Notes: generated by a model not told the origin, from the letters alone. A stretch of DNA of 64,000 bases from JACJWR01 sp963752505 (GCA_963752505.1 CAVVYM010000003.1:1-64000); one strand, 5' to 3'. Positions 25,716 to 35,428 are shown, counted from the first letter of the stretch. Numbers and translations: made by a program.

Positions 25716-27737
25716 CTAGTCTCCCCGCCGCGTCGCGGCTTCGTTCATCGCCTGCAGCCGTTCGTTGTAGGCGGCCAACTCGGCCCCTCCGTCGCGGTTG
25801 GCCTGCCGGTCGTAGCGCCGGGCCTCGCGATCGGAACTCCGGGCCCACTGCACACCCAGCACGACCATCAGCATCAGGGCGGGCACCTCGGCGATACCCC
25901 AGGCGATGCCGCCCGCGGTTCTGGTTTCGCCCACCAAGCTCTCCACCCAGGGCGGTTGCACGAGGGAATACCACTCGCCGGCGAACACGATGTCGCTCAT
26001 CATGATCGGTACCGCGAAGAAGGAGTGCAGCGCCATCGCCACCAGCAACATGAGCAAACGAATCCAGGGCGCCAGCACTCGCGGAGCTGGATCCAGCCCC
26101 AGGATCACGTAGGCGAAGAGATAGCCGGCAAGCAGGAAGTGGATCTGCATGGCGAGGTGGCCCATGTGGGATCCCATGAGCCAACCGAACAAGGACGTGT
26201 AGTAGAGCCCGTAGAGGCCGAAGGTGAAGATGAACAGCACCCAGATCGGATGGGTGACGAACTTGGCAACCGGTGAATTGATGCCCCACACGATCCACTC
26301 GCGCGGCCCGCGGCGTCCGGCTGGGGCCGGATTGATCGCCCGTAGCGCGAGCGTGACGGGGGTACCCATCACCAGCAGAATCGGCGCGATCATGGACAGC
26401 AGCATGTGCTGGAACATATGGACGCTGAATGCCACCTGCGAGTACACGGCCATGCCGGAGTTGGTGACCCAGATGATCGCCGCAACTCCTAGCAGCCATG
26501 AGACTGTCCGACCGGGGTGCCAGGAGTCACCGCGGGCGCGCAGCCGCATCACGCCGGCGACGTAGAGCGCAGCCGCGATCACACCGCCGATCAGGAACAG
26601 CGGTTCGAACTCCCACCCCAGGATCAGCGTTCCCCAGGTGGGGGCGTCGGGCATCTCACGGCCCAGCAGCTGTTCGGCCACGGTCAGCGGCGAGTTCTCC
26701 GCACGCGGGTAGGGGGTCTGAGCCAGCGCGACCGCGAGTCCACCCGCGACCGCCAGCAGCAGCAGTTCCATGCCCACGAACCCGGCCACCACCCGGCGCT
26801 GCTCGCCCAGCTTGGGTGCGAGGTTGCGCCGCACCACCGCGGCCAACCCGATGAGTACGGCCAGGATGATGGTCTTGGTGAAGACCAGACGGCCGTATCC
26901 GGAGTTCCACAGGTCGGAAACCGTGTCCATCCGGGTGTAGGCGTTGCCGATGCCGGTGAGCGCCAGGAAGGCCACCGAGACCAACGCGATGTTGCTGTAG
27001 CGCCCGGCCGCCTGCGTCACTCCCGGATCGTGCCGCCAGGCGTGCAGCGCCAGGGCGAGCAGGCCACCGGCCCAGGCGGCAGCCGCCCAGGTGTGCGCGA
27101 CACCGGAGGTCAGGGCTAGATCGTGATCTCCATAGCCCGCGGCGTGCCCGGCAAGTGGGGCGAACGACAATGCAGCCAGCGCCAGCACGAACCATCCCGC
27201 GGCCGCGGCCAGCGAGCGGGCGTAGCGGGCGCCCACCCAGATCAAACCTGCGAACAGTGCCGCCATGAGATAGGCGCGCACGCCCGGGATCGCCCAGGCG
27301 TATTGCCCGATTACCGAAGGCCGGGTGGCCTCGCTCAGCGGCGTTCCCAGAACGTTGGCGAGGCTGAACAGCGCAGCCGCAAGCGCCGCCACGGCCCACA
27401 TGCCGGCCGCGGTTCCCGCCCGCTTCACGTCCGCGAGTGCCCCGGTGCCCAACAGCCCCCCGCGCTGTTGCGGGCCGATGAATGCCGCGTACCCCAACCA
27501 ACCGAATGTTGCGATCCCGGTGGCCAACGCCGAGGCGCGAAGCATCGGAAGCGCCCAACCCACGAATGGGCCCGAATCGACGATGCCCGGAGCCGGAGGT
27601 GTATAGGCCCCGCCGCCGATCAGCAATCCGATGGCGGTGGCCACCAGCAACACCACTCCCAGGGCGCCGAAGGCGGCGGCAACGGGCTTGGGTTTGGTCC
27701 CGGTCTGCTGTTCCGGGAGCGAAACGTCCAAACTCAT
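25716..27737 (-). CDS. CopD / CtaG fusion membrane protein (copy 2, full length)
   Basis: This 673-residue polytopic protein starts at ATG 27737, chosen because the longer TTG frame would overlap the upstream GGDEF gene. After a short cytosolic N terminus come the CopD-like helices. The CtaG domain follows, with conserved histidines in SVHMFQHMLLSMIAPIL, NSPVAKFVTHPIW and SHMGHLAMQIHFL. CtaG delivers copper to cytochrome c oxidase subunit I, and CopD moves copper across the membrane. The C-terminal tail is charged and soluble (DREARRYDRQANRDGG). It is the intact counterpart of the chimera at 14696-16645. Confidence 0.9.
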   Translation of the reverse strand: MSLDVSLPEQQTGTKPKPVAAAFGALGVVLLVATAIGLLIGGGAYTPPAPGIVDSGPFVGWALPMLRASALATGIATFGWLGYAAFIGPQQRGGLLGTGALADVKRAGTAAGMWAVAALAAALFSLANVLGTPLSEATRPSVIGQYAWAIPGVRAYLMAALFAGLIWVGARYARSLAAAAGWFVLALAALSFAPLAGHAAGYGDHDLALTSGVAHTWAAAAWAGGLLALALHAWRHDPGVTQAAGRYSNIALVSVAFLALTGIGNAYTRMDTVSDLWNSGYGRLVFTKTIILAVLIGLAAVVRRNLAPKLGEQRRVVAGFVGMELLLLAVAGGLAVALAQTPYPRAENSPLTVAEQLLGREMPDAPTWGTLILGWEFEPLFLIGGVIAAALYVAGVMRLRARGDSWHPGRTVSWLLGVAAIIWVTNSGMAVYSQVAFSVHMFQHMLLSMIAPILLVMGTPVTLALRAINPAPAGRRGPREWIVWGINSPVAKFVTHPIWVLFIFTFGLYGLYYTSLFGWLMGSHMGHLAMQIHFLLAGYLFAYVILGLDPAPRVLAPWIRLLMLLVAMALHSFFAVPIMMSDIVFAGEWYSLVQPPWVESLVGETRTAGGIAWGIAEVPALMLMVVLGVQWARSSDREARRYDRQANRDGGAELAAYNERLQAMNEAATRRGD

Positions 27738-27760
27738 GGCACGAGTCTCGCACCCTGAGG

Positions 27761-28486
27761 TCAAGTCTTGGAAGCGAGTACGGCCCGGTCCCCGCCCAAT
27801 GCCTTCGCCTGATACAGCGCGCTGTCGGCTTCGGTGACCATAGTTGCCAAATCTGTAGAGGAGTGGCGGGCGGCGACTCCGGCGCTGATAGTCACTTGAT
27901 GGCCGGCATCGTCGATCCGCCGCGCCGCTCGGATCTCCCGCTGTAGTTTCTTCACAGCCGCGAGTGCCTCTTCCCCGGTGGCCTCCGGGAGGACGAGGGC
28001 GAACTCATCACCACCGACTCGGGCGGCGAATCCGCGGTCGCCGCTGACTCCGAGCAGAGCAAGGCCGAGGTTGGCTAAGACCCGATCCCCGACCGGATGG
28101 CCAGCGGCGTCGTTGACGTGCTTGAACCGATCGACGTCGAACATCACCACCGCGCCTACCGGCGACTCGGACGAATTCCACACCCGGCCGACCACGTTGT
28201 CGAAGCCACGGCGGTTGAGCAGGCCGGTGAGAGGATCCTGCATGGCTTCGCGCCGCAACTCCAACTCGGCCAACGTGCGGGAAGTGATATCGCGTTCGAT
28301 CGCGGCGAAGTGGGTTACCCGGCCGTCCGAGTCGCGCAGTGGGAAGATCTTCATGTCGAGCCAATACGGGGTGTCGTCCTTGGCGAAATTGAGGATCGCC
28401 CCGTGGAAATCCCCGGACATGCGCAGGAGCTGGCCGATCACCTCTTCGGCGGTGTAGCCGGTGAGCGCGGTGAATGCCGCATTCAC
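27761..28486 (-). CDS. PAS-GGDEF diguanylate cyclase
   Basis: The 241-residue product starts at a GTG inside a PAS domain (NAAFTALTGYTAEEVIGQ, then a PAC segment FAAIERDITSR). A GGDEF domain follows, with DPLTGLLNRRGFD, DVDRFKHVND and an intact active site RVGGDEFALVLPE. It should make cyclic di-GMP under control of the PAS sensor. PAS homology continues upstream in frame for about 16 codons (LEPPGPRIVYV) to a TGA, without a standard start codon. The gene may therefore have lost its N terminus, or may start at a rare codon. It lies 50 bp after the K+ channel gene on the same strand. Confidence 0.85.
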   Translation of the reverse strand: MNAAFTALTGYTAEEVIGQLLRMSGDFHGAILNFAKDDTPYWLDMKIFPLRDSDGRVTHFAAIERDITSRTLAELELRREAMQDPLTGLLNRRGFDNVVGRVWNSSESPVGAVVMFDVDRFKHVNDAAGHPVGDRVLANLGLALLGVSGDRGFAARVGGDEFALVLPEATGEEALAAVKKLQREIRAARRIDDAGHQVTISAGVAARHSSTDLATMVTEADSALYQAKALGGDRAVLASKT

Positions 28487-28536
28487 GTAGACGATGCGCG
28501 GACCGGGCGGTTCCAGGGGGCGGGAACCGAATTCAA

Positions 28537-29268
28537 CTAGCCATTGTCCGGCGAAGATTCAGTTGACTTGCGCCGCAGTGACGGTCGCCAAGCACTGACG
28601 ATCTTCGCGACCACCGCGGCGAGGAAGAACTGGCCGATCAGGGCCTCCCACACCGCCAGGGTCTGCCCGGCCTCGCCAGCGGGCACGAGGTCGCCGTACC
28701 CCGTGGTGGTGATCGTGACGAACGAGAAGAAGAGGAAACCTGCCATCGGATTGTCGGGTTCGGAGGTGAAGAACGGCGTACCCGTACCCAGTTCCACCGC
28801 TGAGAAGAGGAAGGCGAACATCATGCCGATCATGAAGTAGGCGCAGATAGCACCCAGAAACGTCTGTCCGTCCACGACGTTGCGCCGGAAAATGTGCCGG
28901 ATGATGAGCACGGGCGCCAAGGCGTACAGCGCGATGTTCACCACAAAGAGCCCGCGAAGAATGCTGCCGCCGTCAGCGACGGCGCCGGACGAAAACATCA
29001 GCGCCAGGAGGACGCCGCCAGCCACGAGGAATGCGAGGCCAGCCACCTTGCGCACTCGAGTCGACTCCGAGACGCTCAGCACCAAGTAGACCGTGAGCAA
29101 TTGCACCAGGATCACACTTGCTGAGCCGATTTCGTCCCGCTTCACCATGAGGGCCTGAATGTAGGTGATCGCGAGGAGCGAGAGGGCGACTCCGTACCGA
29201 TTTCGCGCTGAGAAGCGGTGGAGTCGGTCACGGCTTTGGGAGGCCTCGACGGAATCAGCGGACGCCAT
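28537..29268 (-). CDS. two-pore-type potassium channel family protein (Ion_trans_2)
   Basis: The 243-residue protein has several hydrophobic helices in its first 130 residues. A pore module then follows: helix, FFSFVTITTTGYGDLVP and a last helix. TTTGYGD is the K+ selectivity filter. It would form a tetramer in the cytoplasmic membrane. No RCK or cyclic-nucleotide domain follows. The stop is 50 bp before the GGDEF gene, suggesting a two-gene unit in which a second-messenger enzyme and a channel are co-expressed. Confidence 0.88.
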   Translation of the reverse strand: MASADSVEASQSRDRLHRFSARNRYGVALSLLAITYIQALMVKRDEIGSASVILVQLLTVYLVLSVSESTRVRKVAGLAFLVAGGVLLALMFSSGAVADGGSILRGLFVVNIALYALAPVLIIRHIFRRNVVDGQTFLGAICAYFMIGMMFAFLFSAVELGTGTPFFTSEPDNPMAGFLFFSFVTITTTGYGDLVPAGEAGQTLAVWEALIGQFFLAAVVAKIVSAWRPSLRRKSTESSPDNG

Positions 29269-29341
29269 GGTGGCAGCCTAGGACGCGTCACGTCGCCGTG
29301 TGAGCGGTTTGTCGGCCCGCACGGACTGTTAGCGTCAGTTC

Positions 29342-30691
29342 ATGGCTGTCGGTGAGCAGTTGCGTGAAGTGGATCTGCTGCGTTATCGCTGGGTGGACTT
29401 GGCCAATGTCGTGCGGGCGAAGGGCCTGTTTCTGCCCACCGTGCGGCGACGGCTTCTGTCGGGCGGAGTGGGCCACGAGCACCACCTCGAGGAGATTCTC
29501 GCTACGTCGGTGTCCATCTCGCAGGCGCAATTCAGCCTCCCCGTCGTTGCCGACGCCGTGATCACGGAGGCGGGCCTGCTGCCGGTCAGAGATCTGGTCC
29601 TCAAACCTGACCTCGACAGCTTGGTGGTGCTGCCCTATGCCAGTGGTCAGGCTGCTGTGGCGTGCGACGTTGTTGACCGCGGCGAACCCTCCTGGTTGTG
29701 CCCGCGCACCTTCCTGCGCCGCGTGAACGCCGATGCACAGCAGCACGGCTGGACGGTACGCGTCGGCATCGAACTCGAGTTCGTCCTTCTACGGGCCCCG
29801 GGCCCCGCCGAAACGGAGCAGGTAGTGCCCGCCGACGCGTCGCCATACGCCGCGGAATTCGCCCTCGACCTGCACGAGGCGTTCATCAACGAGGTCTCTC
29901 ACGCGCTGCAGTCGCAGGGCGTCATGATTGCCCAGATCCATCCGGAATCCGCTCCCGGCCAACTCGAGATCTCGTTGTGGCACCAGGACCCAGTAGCTGC
30001 TGCCGACGCCATCGTGACCGCCCGCCAGACGATTCATGCCGTGGCGCGCAAGCACGCCCTGATCGCCAGTTTCCTGCCGGTCGTCGATCCGGCCGAAGGC
30101 GGCTCGGGGATGCACCTGCACTTCTCCCTGACCGGAGACGCCGAAGATGGCCTGGGTTCGGACGGGCCCGCCTTCGTCGCCGGCGTGCTGGAGACCCTCC
30201 CGGCGCTGCTCGCGGTGACCGCACCCACGCCGATGTCCTACGCCCGGTTCCGCCCGCACTTCTGGGCCGGGGCTTTCCATGGCTGGGGCTACGAGAACAA
30301 GGAAGTGCCGTTGCGGGTTGCCCGCAACGCCGACGGCACGTCGAGAGACGTGGAATACAAGGCCATCGACGCCACCGCCAACCCCTACCTCGCGATTGGC
30401 GCCATCATCGCCGCCGGCCTGGCCGGAGCCCGCAGCCTCGCCCAACCGCCCGCACCGGTAGACGGCGACCCGGGGCTGCTCGGAGCTGCCGAGCGCGAGG
30501 CCCTGGGCGCGTCGCCACTTCCCGCCGGCCTTGACGAGCCGCATGCGGCATTTGCTGCGAGCGCGGTGCTGCGCGAGGCGTTCGGTGAGCGGCTACACGA
30601 CGTGTTTCGGGTGGTCAAGGGGGAAGAGGCCGCCCAACTCGAGGCGATAGATCCCGTGGCCCGACGCGCTCTGCTGTTGGAGCGCTACTAG
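29342..30691 (+). CDS. glutamine-synthetase-family ligase (GlnA-like, glutamylpolyamine-synthetase type)
   Basis: The 449-residue protein has the GS fold: an N-terminal beta-grasp part and the catalytic domain. The catalytic landmarks are VGIELEFVLL (metal site), PGQLEISL, the ATP-binding GSGMHLHFSL, YARFRPHFWAG and ENKEVPLRV. True GS features such as the Tyr adenylylation loop (NLYDLPPEE) are absent, and the sequence is shorter than GlnA1. Members of this branch often ligate glutamate to polyamines or amino alcohols; the substrate here is not defined. The gene stands alone, divergent from the K+ channel and ending 10 bp before a convergent hydrolase gene. Confidence 0.85.
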   Translation: MAVGEQLREVDLLRYRWVDLANVVRAKGLFLPTVRRRLLSGGVGHEHHLEEILATSVSISQAQFSLPVVADAVITEAGLLPVRDLVLKPDLDSLVVLPYASGQAAVACDVVDRGEPSWLCPRTFLRRVNADAQQHGWTVRVGIELEFVLLRAPGPAETEQVVPADASPYAAEFALDLHEAFINEVSHALQSQGVMIAQIHPESAPGQLEISLWHQDPVAAADAIVTARQTIHAVARKHALIASFLPVVDPAEGGSGMHLHFSLTGDAEDGLGSDGPAFVAGVLETLPALLAVTAPTPMSYARFRPHFWAGAFHGWGYENKEVPLRVARNADGTSRDVEYKAIDATANPYLAIGAIIAAGLAGARSLAQPPAPVDGDPGLLGAAEREALGASPLPAGLDEPHAAFAASAVLREAFGERLHDVFRVVKGEEAAQLEAIDPVARRALLLERY

Positions 30692-30701
30692 GGGACTGCG
30701 C

Positions 30702-32234
30702 CTAGGTGCGCTGCAACGTTCCCTGGCCGGCCCCGTCGAACGTCGACACGGTGATGGCATTCGCTTCCGGACCGTCGCCGAAGTCAAACTCCACGGTGGC
30801 GGGAAAATCGGGCAACTCCGGTGCGTCGGTGAAGAGGAACACGTCGCCGTTCCAGTGTGCAAGGGCGAACACGCGGTTCTCGGGGCCGACCACAAGCTCT
30901 AGGCCGTCCTGACCCTCCCGAATCGTGACCTCGCCGACGTAGGCGTTGGCGTACGTGCCCACGTAGGCGCTATCGGCCTTGGCCGGATCGGGGCTGTTCG
31001 GCGGCTGGCTCAGATCCACGGCCGGTTCGCCGTACAAGCCGGCGAAGCGTTCGCCCCACATTTCGACATTGCCGTCGATGTTCGCGGCACCGGTCTGCAG
31101 ATACTCGAGGTATGAGTCCGCGATCGCCTCGGGCACACCAATGGGGGCGCCGTTGCTGAGCACAACGATTCCCACGTTGTCGCTCGGAATCAGTGACACT
31201 GCTGTCGCCGCGCCCGTGGAGAAGGCGCCGGAGTGCGTCCAGCGGATGGTCCCGGTGTCGTCGGTGAGGACGTTCCAGCCGAGTCCGTAGAAATCGGCCG
31301 CAGAGGCCACGGTCGGGCTCGGTGGCCGACTCATCACCTGAGGCGTGTGCGTCGCATCGAGCGTGTCGGGATCGATGATCTGGTTGCCGTCAAGGTTCCC
31401 TTCTGCCAGCGACAGACGCATCCATTGAGCGAGATCCACCACGTTCGAACTCATCCCACCCGCTGGCGCCTGAGCATCAGGCATCCGCTCGACGGCCGCC
31501 ACCCACTCGCCGTCGCGCTGGATGTGCAGGGCGGCCTTGTTGTCGCGGGCCACGAAATCCGCGTGCGACATGCTGCTCGACGTCATGCCGGCCGGCTCGA
31601 AAAGGACCTCTTGGGCGGCCTGCTCCCACGTCGTACCCGCCGCGCGCGCCGCTGCCTCGCCCGCCATGGTCATGCCGAAGTTTGAGTAGCTGTAGGTGAT
31701 GCGGAACGGGTCGAGCGGCAGGTAGCGCATCCGCTCCAGAATCGTCGTCCGGTCGAAGCCCACCGCCTCGAGATCGTTGCCGGCCGCACCGCCGGGAATG
31801 CCGCTGCGGTGGGCGAACAGATCCGCGAACGACACGTTCTGTGTGACGTAGGCGTTGCTCAACTCGAATTCCGGGGCATATTCAACAATGGGATCGTCCC
31901 AGGCGAAGACGCCGTCGCCGGCCATGCCAGCCATCACCGTCGACGACACCGGCTTGGAGAGCGAGGCGATCTGGAACACCGTCTCCGGTTCTACCGGCTC
32001 GTCGCCGTCGCTGCGCCGAACACCGAAACCCTTCTGGTACACCGTCTCGTCGTCGTACACGACCGCCACGGCGACCCCGGGCACTCCCGTCGTGGCCATC
32101 ACGGATTCGGTGATCTCGTCGAGGGTGTCGAAAGACGACTCGACCGCTGCGCCGACGGAAGACCCGGTTGAACACGAAGTAGCACTCAGCGTGAGCAGCC
32201 CGACAGCGGCTGCGGTCAGAAATCTGGCTCCCAT
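30702..32234 (-). CDS. class-C beta-lactamase-like serine hydrolase, lipoprotein
   Basis: The product is 510 residues. A lipoprotein signal peptide (lipobox LSATSC, Cys21) anchors it outside the membrane. The fold has the three penicillin-binding motifs: SLSK in QIASLSKPV, the Tyr motif YSNFG, and HSG in WTHSGAFS in place of KTG. Such proteins are usually peptidases or esterases rather than resistance enzymes. A ~100-residue C-terminal beta domain follows (VGTYANAYVGEVTIREG). It ends close to the convergent glutamine-synthetase-like gene. tRNA-Gly lies 50 bp upstream on the same strand. Confidence 0.88.
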   Translation of the reverse strand: MGARFLTAAAVGLLTLSATSCSTGSSVGAAVESSFDTLDEITESVMATTGVPGVAVAVVYDDETVYQKGFGVRRSDGDEPVEPETVFQIASLSKPVSSTVMAGMAGDGVFAWDDPIVEYAPEFELSNAYVTQNVSFADLFAHRSGIPGGAAGNDLEAVGFDRTTILERMRYLPLDPFRITYSYSNFGMTMAGEAAARAAGTTWEQAAQEVLFEPAGMTSSSMSHADFVARDNKAALHIQRDGEWVAAVERMPDAQAPAGGMSSNVVDLAQWMRLSLAEGNLDGNQIIDPDTLDATHTPQVMSRPPSPTVASAADFYGLGWNVLTDDTGTIRWTHSGAFSTGAATAVSLIPSDNVGIVVLSNGAPIGVPEAIADSYLEYLQTGAANIDGNVEMWGERFAGLYGEPAVDLSQPPNSPDPAKADSAYVGTYANAYVGEVTIREGQDGLELVVGPENRVFALAHWNGDVFLFTDAPELPDFPATVEFDFGDGPEANAITVSTFDGAGQGTLQRT

Positions 32235-32283
32235 GCGGTGGCTCCCTGCGGGTGTCCGCCTATCCGGTGACCGGCTGCTTGAG

Positions 32284-32354
32284 AGCGGGTGACGGGAATC
32301 GAACCCGCACTGTCAGCTTGGGAAGCTGATGTTCTGCCATTGAACTACACCCGC
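32284..32354 (-). tRNA. tRNA-Gly (anticodon CCC)
   Basis: This 71-nt cloverleaf on the minus strand has acceptor stem GCGGGTG/CACCCGC and a short D arm with AATGG. The anticodon stem TCAGC/GCTGA holds the loop TTCCCAA, and the T arm is GCGGGTTCGATTCCCGT. The discriminator is U, as in bacterial tRNA-Gly. CCA is not encoded. Confidence 0.95.
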
Positions 32355-32532
32355 AGGGGGCTGATCCTGACTCCGACGAGCAGACCTGCCCAACCAATGT
32401 CTCGTGATTATGCCCTCCACCGGTTGGCGGATTGTCTGGTACCCCCAGGAACGGCCGCCGCGGGTTCGCAGTCGACCACAGGTGCGCAGTGCTGCGTTCC
32501 CCAGTGGCACCTCAGCGCCAGCGCGGTCGCTG

Positions 32533-34059
32533 TCATGGCGCAAGGATCTGCTCCCAGGCCTGCTGAAGCGCTGCGGAATAGTTGTGGCCCACCCCGCTGG
32601 GGTAACTCACCGCCTGCGGCAAATCCATCGCCACTTGCAGGAAGAACAACAGGGGGGTCCAGCGCGTGGCATCGGCCACTCCAGGGCCGCGGGGATCGCT
32701 CAACCATGGGGGATCCGACCAGATCAGTCGAGGGCTGAACCACACCACCGGATCGGTGGGGTTCTGCAGCACCAAGATCCTGGGTTCACGCCAGGGGCTC
32801 GCCTCCGGTGGAGGATCCTGGGTGGATCCTTCGGTTGCGGCGTATCGGGCGATCAGTCCACCGGCCACGATTGGCTGCCAGACCGGCGGTTCGCCCTGAT
32901 AGGTCCAATTGGTGATCGGGTCGGTCGCCGCCGGTGGGCCGACCCAGAGTGCGCCGTCGATGTTCTCGGCGACCTCACTGGGTTCCAGGCCGGCAAACGG
33001 TGCGGGCGAACCGTAGGCCCCCAAACTCTCGCCGTAGAGCACCAAGCGGGGGCGTTGCTCGGCGGGCAGAGCCTCCCGCGCGGCTACTAGCGACTCGTAC
33101 AGCGCGACACCAGCATCTTTGGCGGCTGGTTGGTCGACCAGGAAGGCCAACCAGCTCGGCAACGTCGAGTATTGGATGGCCACCAAGGCGGTGTCCCCAT
33201 CGGCGACCTTCTCGGCCATGGCGGCAGCCACCGGATCCACGAATCCGTTGCCGGTGGTGGTGATTCCGATCCATGCTTTGGAGGCGGCTCCACCCGCGCG
33301 CAGCATGTCTTGGACCGCGAGGTCGGCTCGGGCGTTCGGGCTGTCGGCGGAGTTCAGACCTGCGAAGGTCCGAATCGTGTCGTGGTCATCGCCCCCGGCG
33401 ACGAACTCACGCCCCTGGCGTCCCAAGGTGGACCACTCTATGGCGGACGCGGGCGAGCCGGAGCGGGTCGACGAATTCGGCTGGGTTTGGCCGGCTTCAC
33501 TGGCGTCGATCGAGTCGAAGGCAGCGGAGGTGGCGAGCATCCCCGCCGCTCCCAAGCCAACAGCTGCCACGACCACCAATCCCGCCGCCAGCAGGTTGGT
33601 GGCCGGAGTGGCCCTTGCCTCAGGGTTGGTCCGGTTGCGTCTGCGGGCGATACGACGGGAAAGCGCTCGGGTAAGCGATCGAACGCTGCGGGCGAGAAAC
33701 ACCAAAGTGGCTGTGACGGCGAGCCCGATGAGCGTGGAGAGGAACCACCCCGCGGTGAAGGCCGGTGCGCCGATGCTCGCTGCCTGAGCGGACTCCCAGC
33801 GGCTGAATCGAAGCCCGCTCAGCAGCGCCAGTACGGCGGCAGCCGTCGCGAGCACGGCATACCAGCGGGGTGGCGCCGGGCGCAGCGTGCCGAGTCGTGC
33901 CAGGGCCGAGAGTGCTGCCCCGATGGCGTAGCCAGTGGACGCGAGTATGCCCAGAGTGATGCCCTGGAACATCGAGCCGGTAGGCAACAGTGAGGGCATC
34001 CAGCCCACCACCCAGGCGGCGGAAGCGAGCAGTACCCCCGTCGCCGACGGTCGCCGCAC
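32533..34059 (-). CDS. alpha/beta-hydrolase-family membrane protein (PF10081 type)
   Basis: The product is 508 residues from the GTG at 34059, one base after the upstream stop. About four N-terminal membrane helices (to ~190) precede an extracytoplasmic hydrolase domain with YGESLGAYGS (nucleophile Ser), PTDPVVW and a C-terminal GVGHNY histidine. This matches the actinobacterial family with an Abhydrolase_9 N-terminal membrane part, whose substrate is not established. It forms a probable two-gene operon with the second hydrolase upstream. Confidence 0.85.
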   Translation of the reverse strand: MRRPSATGVLLASAAWVVGWMPSLLPTGSMFQGITLGILASTGYAIGAALSALARLGTLRPAPPRWYAVLATAAAVLALLSGLRFSRWESAQAASIGAPAFTAGWFLSTLIGLAVTATLVFLARSVRSLTRALSRRIARRRNRTNPEARATPATNLLAAGLVVVAAVGLGAAGMLATSAAFDSIDASEAGQTQPNSSTRSGSPASAIEWSTLGRQGREFVAGGDDHDTIRTFAGLNSADSPNARADLAVQDMLRAGGAASKAWIGITTTGNGFVDPVAAAMAEKVADGDTALVAIQYSTLPSWLAFLVDQPAAKDAGVALYESLVAAREALPAEQRPRLVLYGESLGAYGSPAPFAGLEPSEVAENIDGALWVGPPAATDPITNWTYQGEPPVWQPIVAGGLIARYAATEGSTQDPPPEASPWREPRILVLQNPTDPVVWFSPRLIWSDPPWLSDPRGPGVADATRWTPLLFFLQVAMDLPQAVSYPSGVGHNYSAALQQAWEQILAP

Positions 34060-34060
34060 G

Positions 34061-35329
34061 TCAGTCCATGAGGCCAATTTCGCTCATGAATAGCAGGATG
34101 GCCGACATCGCGGCTTCACGGGCGAACGGGTCCTTGAGCTTGGTGGAGCCCAGAGTCGTGTACCAGGGGAAGGTGTCATACGACAGATCCCAGTGGTTCG
34201 CGTGGAACATCGACAGCAGTGGTGCGTTAGGCGCCGGCAGGTGGGCCTGTTCCTGGGTCAGTTGCATGTCGTTGTACTTGTCGTACTTGAGAAGTTCCAG
34301 TGTTCCCTGCCGCTGGTAATACGGCACCTCCATGAGGTGGGTGGACCCAGTGAAGTTGAACATCGGGATACCGAGTTCGGCAATCGCGGCACCGTTCTCT
34401 TCCAGGAACTGCTCCCGGTATTCCGTTGTGAGGCTCTGCAACGCACCCTTGATGTCGTACTCCTCGAGTCGCCGGTTGACGTTGTTGATCTGAATCACCG
34501 GAGCCAGGCGGAGCATGAGCTTGCCGATGTCGCCGGAGAGTGCCTGCACCGTGTCGAAGGCCGGAATGTCCTTGACTTGGTTGTAGATGTCGTTGGCCAG
34601 GTAGGAGCCGCCAACGGCGCCCGCCCAGCCGATGACCGCCTTGATCCGAGGCGCCAGATCGGGTCGCCGGGCGAGCAGGGTCAGGATGTCCGGGGCGCCC
34701 TTTGAGTAGCCCATGAGGATCACGTCACCGGGGGCGCTGGGGTCCTGGTCCTCGGTGATGAACGAGGCGTCAATGGGTGAGACCCCAATCCCCCGTTCGA
34801 TGACGTTCTCAAGATCCGCGACGTTGGCTTCCGAACTGCGCATCGGGTGAGAGTCGGAGATCGCGATCTTCACGCGGAACCGGTTCATCACGCGAGGCCA
34901 CACGGATTGGAAGGCAAGATTTGGCAGCAGCCCGGTCAGCAGGCCTGGAGCGAAAACCAGAGTGGTGTCGGCAAAACCGCTGGGTTCCGCGAGCGGGAGC
35001 TCCTCGGTGATCTCCTGCTCGGAGACGTTGGAGATCATGCGCTTGGCGACCTTTTCACGGTCGCTGCGTGGGTCCACGAGGTTGATGGGGAACGGTGCTT
35101 GGGAGTTCTTCAACGCATCGGTATTCGCTAGCGCCTCGGTGATGAAGATGTTGCGGTACCGCCGGCCCATCCACTCGTGGATGACCGGGTCGTTGAGGGC
35201 CGCCTGCGGATCATCGCGCACAGCCTCGCGCACCAACTTGATCACTTCGGGGTAGTCCTTACGCGCCATCGCGTAGGTGATGTCACCTGTTTGTTCGACG
35301 TTGTCCGCACCAGTGTCGTCGTCAGCCAT
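34061..35329 (-). CDS. alpha/beta-hydrolase-fold protein of unknown substrate
   Basis: This 422-residue soluble protein has no signal peptide. MGYSKGAPDILTLLA supplies a nucleophile elbow of the form G-x-S-x-G. FNFTGSTHLMEVPYY and HANHWDLSYD near the C terminus could hold the acid and catalytic His. The N-terminal ~90 residues are acidic and polar (MADDDTGADN), then predicted helical. I do not recognise a named family. Its stop is one base from the GTG of the membrane hydrolase, so they are co-translated and may act in one pathway. Confidence 0.65.
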   Translation of the reverse strand: MADDDTGADNVEQTGDITYAMARKDYPEVIKLVREAVRDDPQAALNDPVIHEWMGRRYRNIFITEALANTDALKNSQAPFPINLVDPRSDREKVAKRMISNVSEQEITEELPLAEPSGFADTTLVFAPGLLTGLLPNLAFQSVWPRVMNRFRVKIAISDSHPMRSSEANVADLENVIERGIGVSPIDASFITEDQDPSAPGDVILMGYSKGAPDILTLLARRPDLAPRIKAVIGWAGAVGGSYLANDIYNQVKDIPAFDTVQALSGDIGKLMLRLAPVIQINNVNRRLEEYDIKGALQSLTTEYREQFLEENGAAIAELGIPMFNFTGSTHLMEVPYYQRQGTLELLKYDKYNDMQLTQEQAHLPAPNAPLLSMFHANHWDLSYDTFPWYTTLGSTKLKDPFAREAAMSAILLFMSEIGLMD

Positions 35330-35428
35330 GGGGCAACGGTAGTGCGTGTCGGGTCTGGATGTGGCTCACTCCAACAACTCTGGGTGGACCTGCCATCGAG
35401 GCTCGCCCAGTTGCACTACCCTGGCGGC

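Noticed and set aside
23885..30700. The 12-mer TAGGGGACTGCG follows the stop codon region of both the HNH gene (23885) and the glutamine-synthetase-like gene (30689).
   Set aside because: Only two copies, no extended similarity and no symmetry; I treat it as chance or a weak processing signal.
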